DNA of 64,000 bases from Sanguinoderma infundibulare (taxonomy: Eukaryota; Basidiomycota; Agaricomycetes; Polyporales; Polyporaceae): contig JAVLRN010000017.1 of the NCBI GenBank assembly GCA_032821775.1, forward strand, positions 310,001 to 374,000. The letters run 5' to 3'. Under the pieces are notes generated by a model that did no database searches, had not been told where the DNA came from, and saw only the letters and a program-made list of their open reading frames with translations. Below, piece by piece: positions 11,348 through 23,464 of the stretch. Position numbers and translations under genes: made by a program. The number at the start of each line of letters is the position of its first letter. Position 1 is the first letter of the stretch.

Positions 11348-14300
11348 ATGCCCCACTCGTCGCTCGCCCCCTCCACAACCCCCCAGCCAACTCCGGGCCC
11401 CATCCCACCGCTCATGACCCCCTCCCTCTCCCTTCCGCCCTTGCCATCACCATCCGCTCTCGGCGCCTCTGCCTTGGTCCTGCCTCCGACTGCATTCGCC
11501 TCACTCCCGCCCTCATCATTACATGCCGTACTTGCCGACGACTCGGCCCTCATCCTCGACATCCGACCCCACAATTCTTACTCCCAAGCCCGTGTTCCCC
11601 ATGCCCTCTCGCTTTCTGTTCCGTCCACGCTTCTCAAGCGCCCAAACTTTCCTCTCTCTCGGTTGGCCGAGATGCTTCCCACCTCCGCCGCTCGTGACAA
11701 GTTCGCCACCTGGCCACAGGCATCCAGAATTCTCGTCTATGATGCTGATTCCGCCGCTCTCCCCCCAACAAGCAACCTCCTCGGTCTCATGCGCAAGTTC
11801 CGCAACGAGGGCTTCCCCCATGACAGGGAGATCGCTTGGCTCCGCAACGGCTTCCACGCCGTTTGGAGAGATCTCCCAGACCTCATCGATCATCGTCCTC
11901 CCCCGGACGAGTTTGAGGACGACGACCCGGACGCCGAGCACGAGACAGATGGTGACCCGGCTCCCTTAGCCAACACCGCCTCTGCTCCTGTCTGTCCTCG
12001 CGTCCTTCGCGCAAGGCACCTCCCTAAGAATGCCTTCACCGCTGCTTCCACTATCCCCTTGAGGCCAAGAGTGAGTTCTCTAAACTTTTCCAACCTCTCG
12101 CCTTCTTGAACAGACGATTGTATAGGCACTCCCTCCGCCCAATCCGTCCTTCCAGGTCACCTGCCCCGCCGGTACCCTACCTCCTCCTCTCCCGACTTCC
12201 GTAGCTACAGTACCTCCCCCTCTTGCCACCTCCTCCTTATCTGGCCCGCCTTTGTCAACCAGGCGGTCTACCAGGACAGAGTTCACGCTCAGGCTACCCC
12301 CCGCCATGGTTCGACAAAAGACTGCAGATCCAGTGCCCCGCACAACCGTCCCCTGTGGCCCTCTCTACAGCATGCCTACCCTATCCCCAAAGTATGCAGA
12401 GTATCAGAACCCGAGTTTCTCCCTGCCAGGCAGACAGGTTCGTACCATTTCCATAGATCGTTGAATATCCCGTTCATCGACCTTCCTCCAGGTCGCCTTC
12501 AACCCCTTCTTCGATACTATCCGCCAAAACATCGAGCTCGGCAGTCGAGAGTCGGAAAACACTCGCAGCGAAGGTATTCCACTCAAACTCCCCAGACGCG
12601 TCCGCCGCCGAGTTGGCGAGCTTCCATTTGAGTGGCTGCGACATATGGCACGCAAGAGCAGGCGTATTACCAAAACCAGTGGTGCTGCCGAAAGTCACCT
12701 CGGCAGCGATAGTGACGGTGCTAGCGAGGACGAGCAGGCTACGTCCGTCTCCGAAGCGCCTTCAACGTCGAAAGCTTTCTCCAATGCCAACGTCCAGACA
12801 TCCGCTGTCCCCCCGCTCCGACCGTCGCAAGCTAAGGTATCTTTTACAGCCCGCCGCTCACCTCAGGGTTCTCCGTTTTCCTCGCCTTCGCAGCTTATCC
12901 CAGCGCGGACGTCACCGTCGCGTTCGCACGTGTCAGCGTCAAGTTCAACCTCGTCGATTCATTCACAATCTCCTTCTGACGCGGATGAGCTCACACGAGC
13001 GCTCGAGTCGCAATTCTACAACATCGAGCTAGGCGAGCAGAAACGGCTACTGGGCGTCATGGAGCGACATAGCATGGAGAGCGGCAAGGTCATCCAGGAG
13101 GCCCCCGGTGTGCGTGGGTTTGTGGGTGTCGTTCCACCTGGGCATGGGAAGGCCACGGGGATCGGGGAGGGCTCGAGAGCTCTGGCCGCGGCTGTGGGCG
13201 AGGAGGCTATCGCATCCTTTCCGTTCAGCATCACCGCGGGGTTGGAGAAAGGTGCAAAGAACAGGTACGCTCATCCATCATGTGAGGTGTGAAGGGTTTC
13301 GTGACGCGAGTACGGGAATAGGTATCGCAACATTTGGCCGTTTGAACACGCGCGGGTGCGGTTGCGCAAAGCCAAGCCAGACGATGATGACTACATGAAT
13401 GCGAGCTACGTTCAGCCTCTCGGTACGACGAAGCGGTACATTGCAACACAGGGTCCGCTGCCCACTACGTTCACCGACTTCTGGACGTGAGTATCGGTAC
13501 TTTGATATTCATCAATCAACACTGATCTTGTTATTGGTAGGCTGTGCTGGGAGCAGAACGTGCATGTCATCGTGATGTTAACGCGCGAGATTGAAGGGTC
13601 ATCAGTCAAGTGCGGCAAGTACTGGGAGGAAGGCACTTATGGATCCTTGCGCCTGAAGCTCATAGAGACGAACGACACTCCCGAGCGCGCACGCAAGCGC
13701 CAGGAGAGCGAAACCAATGGCGGGTTCTTCAGCCAGCACGTACAGCAGACCATGTCGAAACCGAAGCCTAAGTCCAAGTCGAAAGGCAGGGATAAGGCAG
13801 GCAATGCCGACATGGAAGTAGACGAAGATCCTTCGACAATCAAGCGCGTTTTCGAGCTCACCAACGTTGCGTACCCTCACGCGCCTCCTCGAGTCGTCAC
13901 TCAATTTCAGTATCTGGAGTGGCCGGACCTTAACGTTCCCGAGGATCCCCGCGCCTTGCTTGGTCTCATGCGTCAGGTCGAAGAGGCTGTCGAGCAGTCT
14001 CGTCGGGATGACCAAAAGCCGTGGGGCGAGGGTCCGCTCTATCGCCGTCCCCTCTCGGATCCCCGACTCCCGTTATCTCCTTTGCATGGCAATACCGTCG
14101 TCGCGAGTAAGGACCGCTGTTTGGACGAGGTCGACGCTCTGACTGGTGTTGCAACGATCGCCCGGGACAATGCTCCACTTCTTCTGCACTGCTCTGCTGG
14201 CGTCGGGCGTACCGGGGGCTTCATCGCGGTTGACGCCGTCCTGGACGGGATCAAGCGCGAGATGCGCAAGCGTAAGGAGGACATTGTTCAGGAGACTGCT

Positions 14301-15878
14301 GACGCGCAGGCCGCGTCGGAGCTGGGTCAAGGTCGGTCGGGGCAGTCCAGTAGGCAAAGTAGGGGTGGCAGTCAGTCCCGGAGTCGGAGTGTGAGCGCCA
14401 TGAGCCCTACCCCGGAGCCAGAGCCAGAGCCGATGGAGGTCGACTCGTCCCCCCAAGACCAGGCGCAAGAACTGGACATGAAGACGGCGCGGCTGACGAT
14501 GCCAGTCTCGGTTGGCGATCGGGAGGTGCACGTTCCCGTTGCTGGCTTCACGGAGTCGGTCCCGATGGAAGTTGATGGGCGACCGGAGTTGGACCACCAG
14601 GTGCCGTCTTCTTCCTCCTCTTCCACAGCGCTGAAGCGGACAGCACTTCCCCCGCCGTTGCTCCAGGCCTCCCCGGAGCTCGTCGCGGAGGTCCGGCGTG
14701 CAACGCTCAACACCGTGAATCCTCCCACACCATCCACCGCATCGACTGCTAGGGACGATCATTCCTATCGACTATTCTCGCCACGGTTGCCGCCGTCGGA
14801 GGCGAGCTCGGACTCGTTCCCAGGGCCTTCGACTTCGTGCTCCCTGCTTAGGAAACGGTCCCGGTCCCGGTCGCAGTCGCGGGATACGACGTCGGCGAGC
14901 CCGCCCACGAGCCACGCCGATAGCTCGACGACCTCGATGGTCGGCAAGACCGCGAAGCTGTCGATGGCGACCCCTTCGCCCCCCTTGCCGTCGGAGGAGG
15001 ATATCAGGTTGCCGCCGACTGGGTTGCTGTGCTCTGAGTTGATCTGCCCGTCGCTGTCGGCGCAGAGCCATAGGCTGAATACGTGGCGTTCGGAGGTGCA
15101 TTCGTCGTCGTCGCAAAGAACGTCCGAGAGCCCTCATCCGCTCTCCCCTCCCTTGTCCGCGTCCGCCCACGCCACTCCTGCGAAGGAGCCGCCAGCAGTT
15201 CAGGTGGACACGCCGTACCCTATCCTGAAGGAGCCACGGAAACTGCACAACGACGCGGCACCACGGCTGTTGTCGTCGTATGACGAGCCGATCCGGCGCG
15301 TGGTGGAGGACATGCGCGAGCAGCGGATGAGCTTGTGCCAGAGCCTGAGGCAGTACGTGTTCGTGCACCGGGCGATCATCGAGGGCGCGCTCATGATCGT
15401 GGACGAGGACAAGAAGAGGGAGGCGGAGGCGAGCGACCAGCGGGGGAAGCGGGTTGAGCGTCCGGCCGATTCTGGGTCTCGTTCTGGTTCTGGGGAGCTG
15501 GTGCGGAACAGGTCTGTCGCGCCTACGACTACGACTAAGAGCGTGCCTGCGTCGCTCGTCCTCGCCTCGCGCTCGTTCTCCGAAGGGTTTGGCCGCAGTC
15601 AGCGGAGACGTGGCGTGCCGGACTCGAGCTCGGAGCAGGACGCGTCGGAGCCTGGGCAGGCGACGCCCGAGCAGCTCCTCGGGATCAACACGACGAACAT
15701 CAGCGTCGACATGGCGTCCTCGAGGAGCAAACGGGGTGCGAGTCCGACGGAGCTGTTGAAGGAGGCGCTGGACGGCGGGGTGTTGCTGACGAAGAGGCCA
15801 AGCTTGAAGCGGCATGGGAGGACGAGCACGGGCGAGTTCGAGTCGCCAGTCGTGCCGACGCCGCCGCCTGCGTCGTGA
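11348..15878 (+). CDS. Rhodanese-domain protein tyrosine phosphatase (Pyp1/Pyp2-like)
   Basis: A cytosolic or nuclear tyrosine phosphatase. The closest known architecture is that of fission yeast Pyp1/Pyp2, which act on stress MAP kinases; the substrate here is an inference. Exons read: 11348-12070, 12126-12437, 12492-13264, 13322-13486, 13541-15878 (4311 nt, 1436 aa). The N-terminal part holds a Cdc25/rhodanese-like domain (ALILDIRPHNSYSQARVPHA at about 11537-11596). The PTP domain begins near 13000: FEHARVRL, then DYMNASYVQP, IATQGPLP, WPD loop EWPDLNVPEDP at about 13917, and signature HCSAGVGRTG at 14187-14216. The Q-loop-like LCQSLRQYVF appears only at about 15333. The 5' end is uncertain: the frame stays open and protein-like upstream of 11348 (SFDSFAAAISARYARQ) back to TGA near 11123 with no ATG, so an upstream exon is likely. 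Confidence 0.88.
14400..15230 (+). other. Low-complexity insert inside the PTP domain
   Basis: Between the catalytic signature loop and the Q-loop of the phosphatase lie about 374 codons, where classical PTPs have roughly 40. The insert is rich in Ser, Pro, Arg and Glu, with runs such as RSRSRS and EPEPEPMEVD. It is in frame and uninterrupted and shows no splice signals that would cleanly remove it. It is probably a disordered loop. Confidence 0.7.
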
Positions 15879-17640
15879 TGCCTCACGAATGCCCTTTTGC
15901 GCGTACGTCGTCGTGTCTAGCTCTAGCTTGCACCTAATCGCCGTTGCTGCTCTACTTACTCCGCTTTACGTTATTCCGACCTCCGTGTCTGCTCGTTGCT
16001 GTCGCCGTCGTCCTCGCCGGCCTCCTCGCATTAATGTCGCATTGTGGTAATCCCACCCCTTATCTGTCGTTCGTGTACGATATCGTGTATCCGAACCACC
16101 TCACATTAAGTATTCGCGCAATCGCCTCGCCTCATCTGTATTGTCATCTAGTCCTTTGTCGTGTTCCCCCAAAGTTCCAAGTTCCAGTTCCATCCATCTC
16201 TTCCGTTCTATATTAGCATATCCACCTCAATCCTCATGTATCATGCATCACAGCACGGAAACTACTACTACACGTCTGCGTTCGTTCACCCCGTTATATA
16301 TAACGCCCATAACAGCCCATAACAGTACCGTATCAATCGCTCACTCATCCATATGCATCGCATCCCGCATCCCATACGTATCATCTTCCACGCTTGCATT
16401 CATGCTTGCGTACGTTCGCTAGACCGCGTTTTCGAAGTTTTGCCGCGTGTCGGCGGCATCTATCGTGTATTACACCTGTAATCGTCCTCGCTCTCTCCGC
16501 GTTTACTACGTATCGTGTCCGGTTCGGAGCTACGCGTAAGACTAGCTAGCTATAGATGTACGTGCGCATTTACCACTTGCCAATGTCGACCGGACTTTTG
16601 ACATACCAGTGTCTACATATGTACACGGTGGGGGTTGCATGCGAGATGTGACGGTTCATGGAGCCAGGTAGGCAGTCGTTCGTTTCGGTTCTTGGCTGTC
16701 GAGTTCTACTTGCTTGTCAACGGACCTGTGTATATTCGACTTTGGGTGTAAGATACTGTAAGGACGGGAGCTCAGCGCTCAGCATCCATCATCGGGAGGC
16801 TGGAGCCGCTCTGTCGTAAGTAGGCTGGATTATGATCCTAGCCGCCGTGTGCCGGAAGATCGACGTTTGAAAGCCGGTGCCGCAAGTTGATTTCCATCCT
16901 TGATAGCGTGCGACGAGTTCTCTTCTGATGACGCGTTTGATAGGATATGGATATCTCGTTCGCAGGTTCGTTGGTATACGGGACTGACATGAGGCGTTGG
17001 CACCCGCCGGAAGCGGGTTGAAAGGTCCTCGTGCGACTGAGCATCGGCCGCAGAGGCCAACTCCTGTCGTCAACAATGCGTCGCTCAAGGCGAGGGCTGC
17101 TCCGTCATAGTAGTTACTATGGTGGCGCTGACAACTTGAAGAAGTGGCAAGCGTCGACGAGGAGAATGGCTCGATTTCGGCGTAGAGGACTCAGAAGGCA
17201 CCCGACACCGTCTTGAGAAACGTGAACTTGAAGACGACGTAGGCTACTATCGGTGTGCCCAACCTTAATGGCATGACTCGGACGCCGAGCAACAGATATA
17301 TATCCGATGTCGCGATCGGCCAGACCACGACGGTATTAAGCGCCCAGCGGCGCAAGCACTGAACACTCCCAGGAATCGCGCCCCACCCACGTACTCCCGG
17401 GAGTGCTTGCGCCTATTCTAAGGAGGTCCGTGAAAGACGCACGAGCGAGGGGATGGTGCCGCAGGTCGGATAGAGAGGATGGATAAATGGCCCGCATGTC
17501 ACAGAGCGTATTCCCCAATACGGTCGGCGATCGAGAACGGAACGACGGTCACGCGTACGCCCCATCTTTGTATATCCTCCGCCGTGGCCGCGCCAAGCAG
17601 ACGATCCTGGACGTGGACGACGGCGGCCAGGGTAAAGAGG
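15879..17640. other. Intergenic region with one perfect inverted repeat
   Basis: No gene is recognised. At 17349-17360 and 17402-17413 the 12-mer ggcgcaagcact and its exact complement form a potential hairpin with a 41-nt loop. This lies 3' of the minus-strand family X gene that ends at 17647. Confidence 0.45.
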
Positions 17641-17646
17641 CCCTGC

Positions 17647-18886
17647 TCATACATTTTGTGGTGAGCCGTACAATTCCGCATTCTCAAACAACACCTTCAA
17701 CGCCTTCCCTATAGCCCCATCCGATGGGAACGGTCTGTCCACGTCTACAGCCCACGGTTTCACCTTACCGCGGTACGATCTCATCAGAAGCGACCCCTCG
17801 CGCGGTCTCAGCTCCTCGATGGGGCCCACCAGCTCCGTGGGAGGTGGGATATGCCGCAAAGGATGACTGTCCAGGATACGCTTGACGCGGAGGACGACGA
17901 TGCGCTTGTTCGTGTGCTCCGGAAGCGTCGACCGCTCAAAGCAGCAGACCAAAGAGCCTGTCGAGAGGCGAGATTGATATGTCAGCGAATGAAGTGGTCA
18001 GAGTCAGCCTCGGAAGCATACCTTCGAACGGACAGTACATGACCCGCGTCCCGTCTACTTGTAGCCACGAGCCCCCGACGTACTTGATTTCTTGCCTATG
18101 AATAGAAGAGGGGCCGATAAAGAGGCAAGTGCAGTTCAGTCCTGGGGTAAGGTTGAAGTTGAATGCCTGTCCGAACGTGGTTACGACGGGCGTCCCAGAT
18201 TTCCACATGCGGACTCGGTAGGTGCCTTTGAATTGCGTCGTGATGGATTTCATACGGTCGAGCGTTGGTTGCGAGATTAGGCCGTCTTGGAGCAGGAGCG
18301 TGGACAGTCTGCGGTGCGAGGCATCATGTGTTAGTTTGAAGATGGAGACCCTCCAAGGCGTGCCGCAGTCGGTGACCAAGTCAGAGCTCGTGTGAAAGCT
18401 GGCTGGGTCCGGGGAGGGCGTGAGGCGGAAGCGAAGCTCGCCTGCGAGACGGGGACTGTATGGAGGAAGGTGGTAGTACAAGAATCCTCGTGTGTCGGGA
18501 GGAAACCGCCCGCTTCTGAATCCCGCAGGACATAGCCCTGCGGAGCCGTGGAAAGCGACGGAAGAGGGGCCAGGCTGCAAAACCGCATACACGTTGGCGC
18601 TCTTCAGTGAGCTGAAGTCGATGTAGTCTTTCGGAGTGAGCCTGGCTGGGTCGAGCGTGCGTATGGTCCGTTTCAGGGGCCTCCCGACCTCCGGTGCTGC
18701 TCCTGAGGCGGTCAACGGTTCGGTACCGGGAGGAGGACTACAGTATGCCCTGGTTATGAGCCGCGGGACACAAGGTGGATTGGGGTGCAATGCGCCTCGT
18801 CGAAATGGAATCGCCACAACGAGAGAATGGCCACGACGAAGGCATCGTGGCACCTTGATGAGCATTCGGCCGACTGAGAGGCTCAT
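17647..18886 (-). CDS. Family X protein, intact copy B
   Basis: I do not recognise this family. Exon 1 runs 18886 to 18022, exon 2 17957 to 17647, giving 1176 nt and 391 aa. The start at 18886 (MSLSV) is chosen because the other copies begin the same way; an in-frame ATG lies 36 nt upstream at 18922. Conserved blocks in order: Arg-rich basic leader (residues 1-60), RTIRTLDPARLTPKDYID, PPDTRGFLYYHLPPYSP, GELRFRLTPSPDP, a repeated L-L-Q-D-G-L-I-S-Q block, FGQAFNFNLTPG, RVMYCPFEG at the splice junction, then CCFERSTLPEH and KRIVVLRVKRI. I see no signal peptide, transmembrane helix or known catalytic motif. The intron is phase 1 and conserved in all complete copies. A soluble, lineage-specific protein is the safest reading. 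Confidence 0.72.
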
Positions 18887-18954
18887 CGCAGTCCTGTATT
18901 CGCAAGAATTAGTCATCGGCATCTACAAAAAGATGTGTCACGGTGGTCTTACAT

Positions 18955-19110
18955 ACCCCTCCAGCACTGGAGATTGTCTCAGGAAGAGCCTCGGTTGACA
19001 TGAGGCGCCGGTCAGTGATGCCGGCGGTCCGGAGATTATCAAAAAGTTATAAACGGCCGGCGGCTTTCATACCGTTTCTAGACATCGGCCCGGATCATCT
19101 CCATGACAAT
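18955..19110 (-). repeat. Family X conserved 5' flank, copy B
   Basis: This shares the blocks cctccag(c/t)actgg and cggccggcggctttcatacc with the flank near 8.3-8.5 kb, and weaker similarity with 21.97-22.10 kb. It sits 70-220 bp upstream of the start codon at 18886, a position fitting a promoter. Confidence 0.6.
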
Positions 19111-19292
19111 TCGTCCACCGTGTCGCAAATCGATTCTCAGTGACTCATGCGCGATGGTGACCAGAGGAGTTTTGCACGGAATATGTTCAGTGTTCACCTA
19201 TTGAAGTTTAAGCCATCGCAAGGGAGAGCAGACGGTGACGTTGAACTGATTCGAAAAGCAATGCAACCGTGACCATGCATTCCCTATCCCCG

Positions 19293-20330
19293 TTATGCAA
19301 TTTGTGGCGATCCGTACAGTTCCGCATTCTCGACCAACACCCTCAGCACATTCCCTAGAGCTCCGTCGGACGCGAATGGTCTGTCCACGTCTGCAGCCCA
19401 CGGTTGCACGATACCACGGAACACCGTCATCAGAAGCGACCCCTCGCGCGGTCTCAGCTTCTCGATGGGGCCCGCCAGCTCCGTGGGAGGTGGGATATGC
19501 CGCAAAGGATCACTGTCCGGGATACGCTTGACGCGGAGGACGACGATGCGCTTGTTCGCGTGCTCCGGAAGCGTCGACCGCTCGAAGCAGCAGACCAAAG
19601 AGCCTGTTGAATGGCGAGATCGATATGTCAGAGAATGAAGCGGTCAGAGTCAGCCTGGGAAGTATACCTTCGAATGGACAGTACATGACCCGCGTCCCGT
19701 GTACTCGTAGCCAGAACGCGTTAATGTATTTGATCGTTTGTCTATGGATAGAGGAGGGGCCGATAAACAGACAAGTACAGTTCTGTCCTCGGGTAAGGTT
19801 TAAGTTGAGTGCCTGTCCGAACGTGGTAATGACGGGCGTCCCAGAGAGCGACACGCGGAGTTGGTAGGTGCCTTTGAATTGTGTCGTTACGGATTTCATA
19901 CGGTTGAGCGTTGGTTGCGAGATGAGGCCGTCTTGGAGCAGGAGGGTGGACAGTCTTTGGTACAGGGCATGATGTATTAGCTTCAAGACGGGCACGGCGT
20001 GCCGTAGTCAAGTTGGAGACCGCGCTAAAGCTGGCGGGATCTGGAGAAGGCGTGAGGCGGAAGCGAAGCTCTCCTGCGAGCGGGGGACTGTATGGAGGAA
20101 GGTGGTAGTACAAGAATCCGCGTGTGTCGGGAAGTGCTCGCCCCTGAAACTGGCCCTTCGTAGGCGTGCGGGCCCGTACAAAGAGGGCGAAGAGACGCCT
20201 TCTTTGGGCTGCAAAATCACATCCAGGTTGGGGGTAGACAGTGAGCTGATGTCGAGGTAGTCCTTTGGAGCGAGCCTGGCTGGGTCAAGCGTGCGTATGC
20301 TCCGTTTTGCGGCAGCGCTCGTGACTGAAA
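19293..20330 (-). pseudogene. Family X, broken copy C
   Basis: The 3' exon (LVCCFERSTLPEHANKRIV, ending at 19293) and much of the core are clear, and the family intron is kept near 19608-19670. Compared with copy B, small deletions around 19995-20030 remove the DLVTDYGTPW block and shift the frame, so the core reads in different frames on either side. The N-terminal 60-70 codons are missing: similarity starts near 20330 at RSIRTLDPARL and the DNA further upstream is unrelated. It lies head to tail between intact copies B and D. Confidence 0.75.
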
Positions 20331-20656
20331 GTCAACTTGCTGTTTCGCTGAGAGGGAGAGGGGCCGCAACGTTACACACACAGACTCGGAGGGCAGCCTG
20401 ATTTGGTTGAGGATGGGGTTAGTTGTGATGACTGAGCTTGGCGGGGTGTTATGTCCGGCTGCGTAACCTCTACTTGCAACGTGTAAGGGTTCGCGACGAC
20501 GAAGAGAATGCTGCGGTGCGCCGCTGGGAACTCCTCTGCGAAGCGTTCGAGAGTCCGACCGTCTCCCGGGCCAGGCTTTCCGGCTCTCGGTTTGTCTGTG
20601 AACACGACAGACAAGTTTGGCGACGATTACAATCGTGAATATGACCAATCTTTCCT

Positions 20657-21905
20657 TCATACATTTTGTGGTGAGCCGTACAATTCCGCATTCTCAAACA
20701 ACACCCTCAACGCCTTCCCTGTAGCCCCCTCGGATGGGGACGGTCTGTCCACGTCTACAACCCAGGGTTGCACTTTACCGTGATACGATCTCATCAGAAG
20801 CGACCCCTCGCGGGGTCTAAGCTCCTCGATGGGGCCCACCAGCTCCGTGGGAGGTGGGATATGCCGCAAAGGATGACTGTCCAGGATACGCTTGACGCGG
20901 AGGACGACGATGCGCTTGTTCGTGTGCTCCGGAAGCGTCGACCGCTCGAAGCAACAGACTAAAGAGGCTGTCAGAAGGAGGGGGGCCAAATATGTCAGCG
21001 AACGAAGCGGTCCGAGTTCGCCCGGGAAGCATACCTTCGAACGGACAGTACATGACCCGCGTCCCGTCTACTCGTAGCCAAGAGCCTCCGACGTGTTGCA
21101 TGCCGTGGCTGTGAATAGAAGACGAGCCGATAAACAGAAACGTGCGGTTGTGACCCGGCTTGAGGGTGAAGTTGAATGCCTGGCCGAACGAGGTTATGAC
21201 AGGCGTCCCACGTGCAGACAGGTGAAGATGGGTGCCCCTCAATTGTGTCGCGAGAGATGTTATACGGTCAAGCGCCTCCTGCGAGACCAGGCCGTCTTGA
21301 AAGAGGAGGGAAGATAGTCTTTGATGGACGCTGATATGCGTCAGCATGAAGATGGAGAATCTCCAAGGTATGCCGTAGTCGGTGATCAAGTCAGAGCCAG
21401 CGTTCAAGCTGGCGGGATCCGTCGAGGTTGTGAGTCGGAAGCGAAGCTCGCCTGCGAGCGGAGGACTGTGTGGAGGAAGGTGATGATACAAGAATCCGCG
21501 AGTGTCGGGAGGAAATCGCTTGCTCCTGAACCCGCTCGTCGTTAGCCGTGCAGCTCCATGTACTGGACGCAAAGCGGTGCTGTCTGTGGGTTGCAGAATC
21601 ACATCCACGTGGGGGTGGGACATTGAGCTGATGTCGATGTAGTCTTTCGGAGTGAGTCTGGCTGGGTCAAGCGTGCGTATGCTCCGCATTGGTGGCTTCC
21701 TGACTTCTGGAGCCTGTCCTGGGGGGGTCAACGGTTTCGCAGAACGTGGAGGACTGTCGTGGCTGCTGGTTGTGATCTGCCGGATGAGGGGGAGATTGGA
21801 GTGCGGTATGCCTCGTCGAGATGGGATCGCCGTACGGAGAGAATGACTCCCGCGACGAACGCATCGTGGTATCGCGAGACCCGTTCGGATAACTGAGAGG
21901 CTCAT
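20657..21905 (-). CDS. Family X protein, intact copy D
   Basis: Exon 1 runs 21905 to 21035, exon 2 20967 to 20657, giving 1182 nt and 393 aa with the same phase 1 intron as copy B. The start MSLSVIRTG at 21905 is the first ATG of the frame. The conserved blocks match copy B: basic leader, RSIRTLDPARLTPKDYID, PPDTRGFLYHHLPPHSP, GELRFRLTTS, LLFQDGLVSQ, FGQAFNFTLKPG, RVMYCPFEG, CCFERSTLPEH and FENAELYGSPQNV at the end. Product and role are unknown. Its upstream flank (21966-22180) is the best match to the solo flank at 25.5 kb and to the flank of the dead copy at 46.8 kb. Confidence 0.72.
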
Positions 21906-21965
21906 GGTCTCCCTGTATTGTAACTGTATGGCTCGTCAATATCATTATAAGTTGTGCAATGAACT

Positions 21966-22180
21966 TTGACCTACTCCTCCAGGACTGGTGCAAGTTGTCG
22001 GAGGAAGAGGTAGCGCTGAGCGCCGGAAGTTCAACGTCGATCACGGCGAAAGCCGAAGTCTGCCGGCCGCCTTGATTACATTTCTATTGGCCGGCCCGGA
22101 AATTGTTCGTTTCGAACCGCGCCTTTCAAATTTCTCGCCGCGTACATCGTGACCTCTTCCGTCCGCACAGCGATGCCACC
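21966..22180 (-). repeat. Family X conserved 5' flank, copy D
   Basis: Upstream DNA of copy D. The part at 22040-22180 is nearly colinear with 25495-25650 (shared cgatcacggcgaaagccgaa, gattacatttctatt, ccggcccggaaatt, tgacctcttcc). The part at 21950-22045 matches, inverted, the DNA at about 46775-46920. Confidence 0.7.
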
Positions 22181-22504
22181 GCTTCTCTGCCGGCCATGTG
22201 CGTCTGTGGCGACAGCCTCCCTCCATGCTCATACACACCTCCCGTACTTTTGGCAAAAAGAAAGGCTCAATCGAGTTTCTCGTCGACTTCTTCGGAACCG
22301 CGAAGGGGCCATCCCGCCTTCGGTCACGAAGGAGCAGCACAACGCATGTCATTCCACTACTGTTGAGGACATCGATTTCGCAAACACAAGCACGAACGGA
22401 CGAGGAAATGAACAGGCAACAGGCAGGAAAAGGCATCGTCAGGCTCTACCGCGCACTGCTTAGACGTTGTCAGCCCCAGCGCGAGTCGAGCCGGTGGAGC
22501 ACCG

Positions 22505-23464
22505 TTACCTCGCGGTGAACTACGATACAACAGTCAGATCGAGAGCATTCACAAGAGCGCGCAGAACCAACTCACGTAGACCATGTCGTCAAGCGCGCCG
22601 TGCTGCAGAACGGAGACGAGGGCCGGCTGGTGGCTGAAAGCGGTGTTGATCGACGCGATACGGTAGGTACCCGCGGGGAGACCGCCAAGGACGAGTGTGG
22701 AGAGGACACCGTTCACGGCGGCGTCGTTCAATCCCTTGAAGAACGCGAACGTGGCCGGATCCGTCGGTGTGGTCTGGTCGAGTCCCTGCGGCAGCGCCTC
22801 GATGACGACGTGCGAGTGGCCCTGGATGTCGCCGTTGTTGTCGACGGTCTGGGGGTCGGTGTAGAATTGCGTGGCGGGGTTCGTGAAGAAGCCGGTGGTG
22901 AGGTGCGAGACCGTCAGCTTGATGGTGAAGGGCTTGTTCGCCTGGATAACCTCCCCGTTCTGGGGAAAGACGAACTTGGCGGAGGGCATGTTCGTCGACG
23001 CCGCGATGATGCCCATCGGCGTGGGGTCGCACGATCCCGTCCTGATCTGCCTACCGTTCGTGACCGGGAGGTCGGGCACGGTAGCGCAGAAGTTGATGAA
23101 GTTATTGCAGGACGTGAGGGAGGGGACTTGGCTAAGCCTCGGTGGGTCCTGACCGTCGTTCTCGAACCCTGTCGCGATCACGGACGGGATAAGGGCTGAC
23201 GAGGTATGTCGCGCGTTAGTTCTCGGGCACGATCCAAAGGTAGAATTGCCTCGTGCACGCACTCCGACAAGTTTGGGGGTTGGTGTCACCACACTCGGTG
23301 TTGGAGGCGCACTGTTTCTCGCCCCCATCCTTGAAATGTCACGTTGTCAGACATGGCGGCGCACCTTGCAGGGATCACGTGGAAGGGCAACATACCATTC
23401 GCGAGGCGTGCGTGAAGACCGCGAGGAAAGCGAGGGTAACAGCGAAAGAGCGAGAGTGCTTCAT
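22505..23464 (-). CDS. Secreted basidiomycete protein of unknown function
   Basis: Four exons: 23464-23396, 23329-23263, 23195-22576, 22519-22505 (771 nt, 256 aa). The first 20 residues (MKHSRSFAVTLAFLAVF...) are a signal peptide, so the product is likely extracellular. A short Cys-rich piece follows (KQCASNTECGDTNPQTC), then the conserved body with MPSAKFVFPQNGEVIQANKP, QGHSHVVIEAL, FAFFKGLNDAAVNGVLS, GLPAGTYRIASIN and the ending HGALDDMVYFTAR. This body belongs to an abundant basidiomycete secreted family without established function, known to me from general knowledge and not from a search. The last exon encodes only five codons including the stop (FTAR). No transmembrane segment is seen apart from the signal. 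Confidence 0.75.

Noticed and set aside
20217..20660. 147-codon minus-strand frame next to family X copy C
   Set aside because: Only its end overlaps family X homology, in a frame other than the family's; the rest has no partner.
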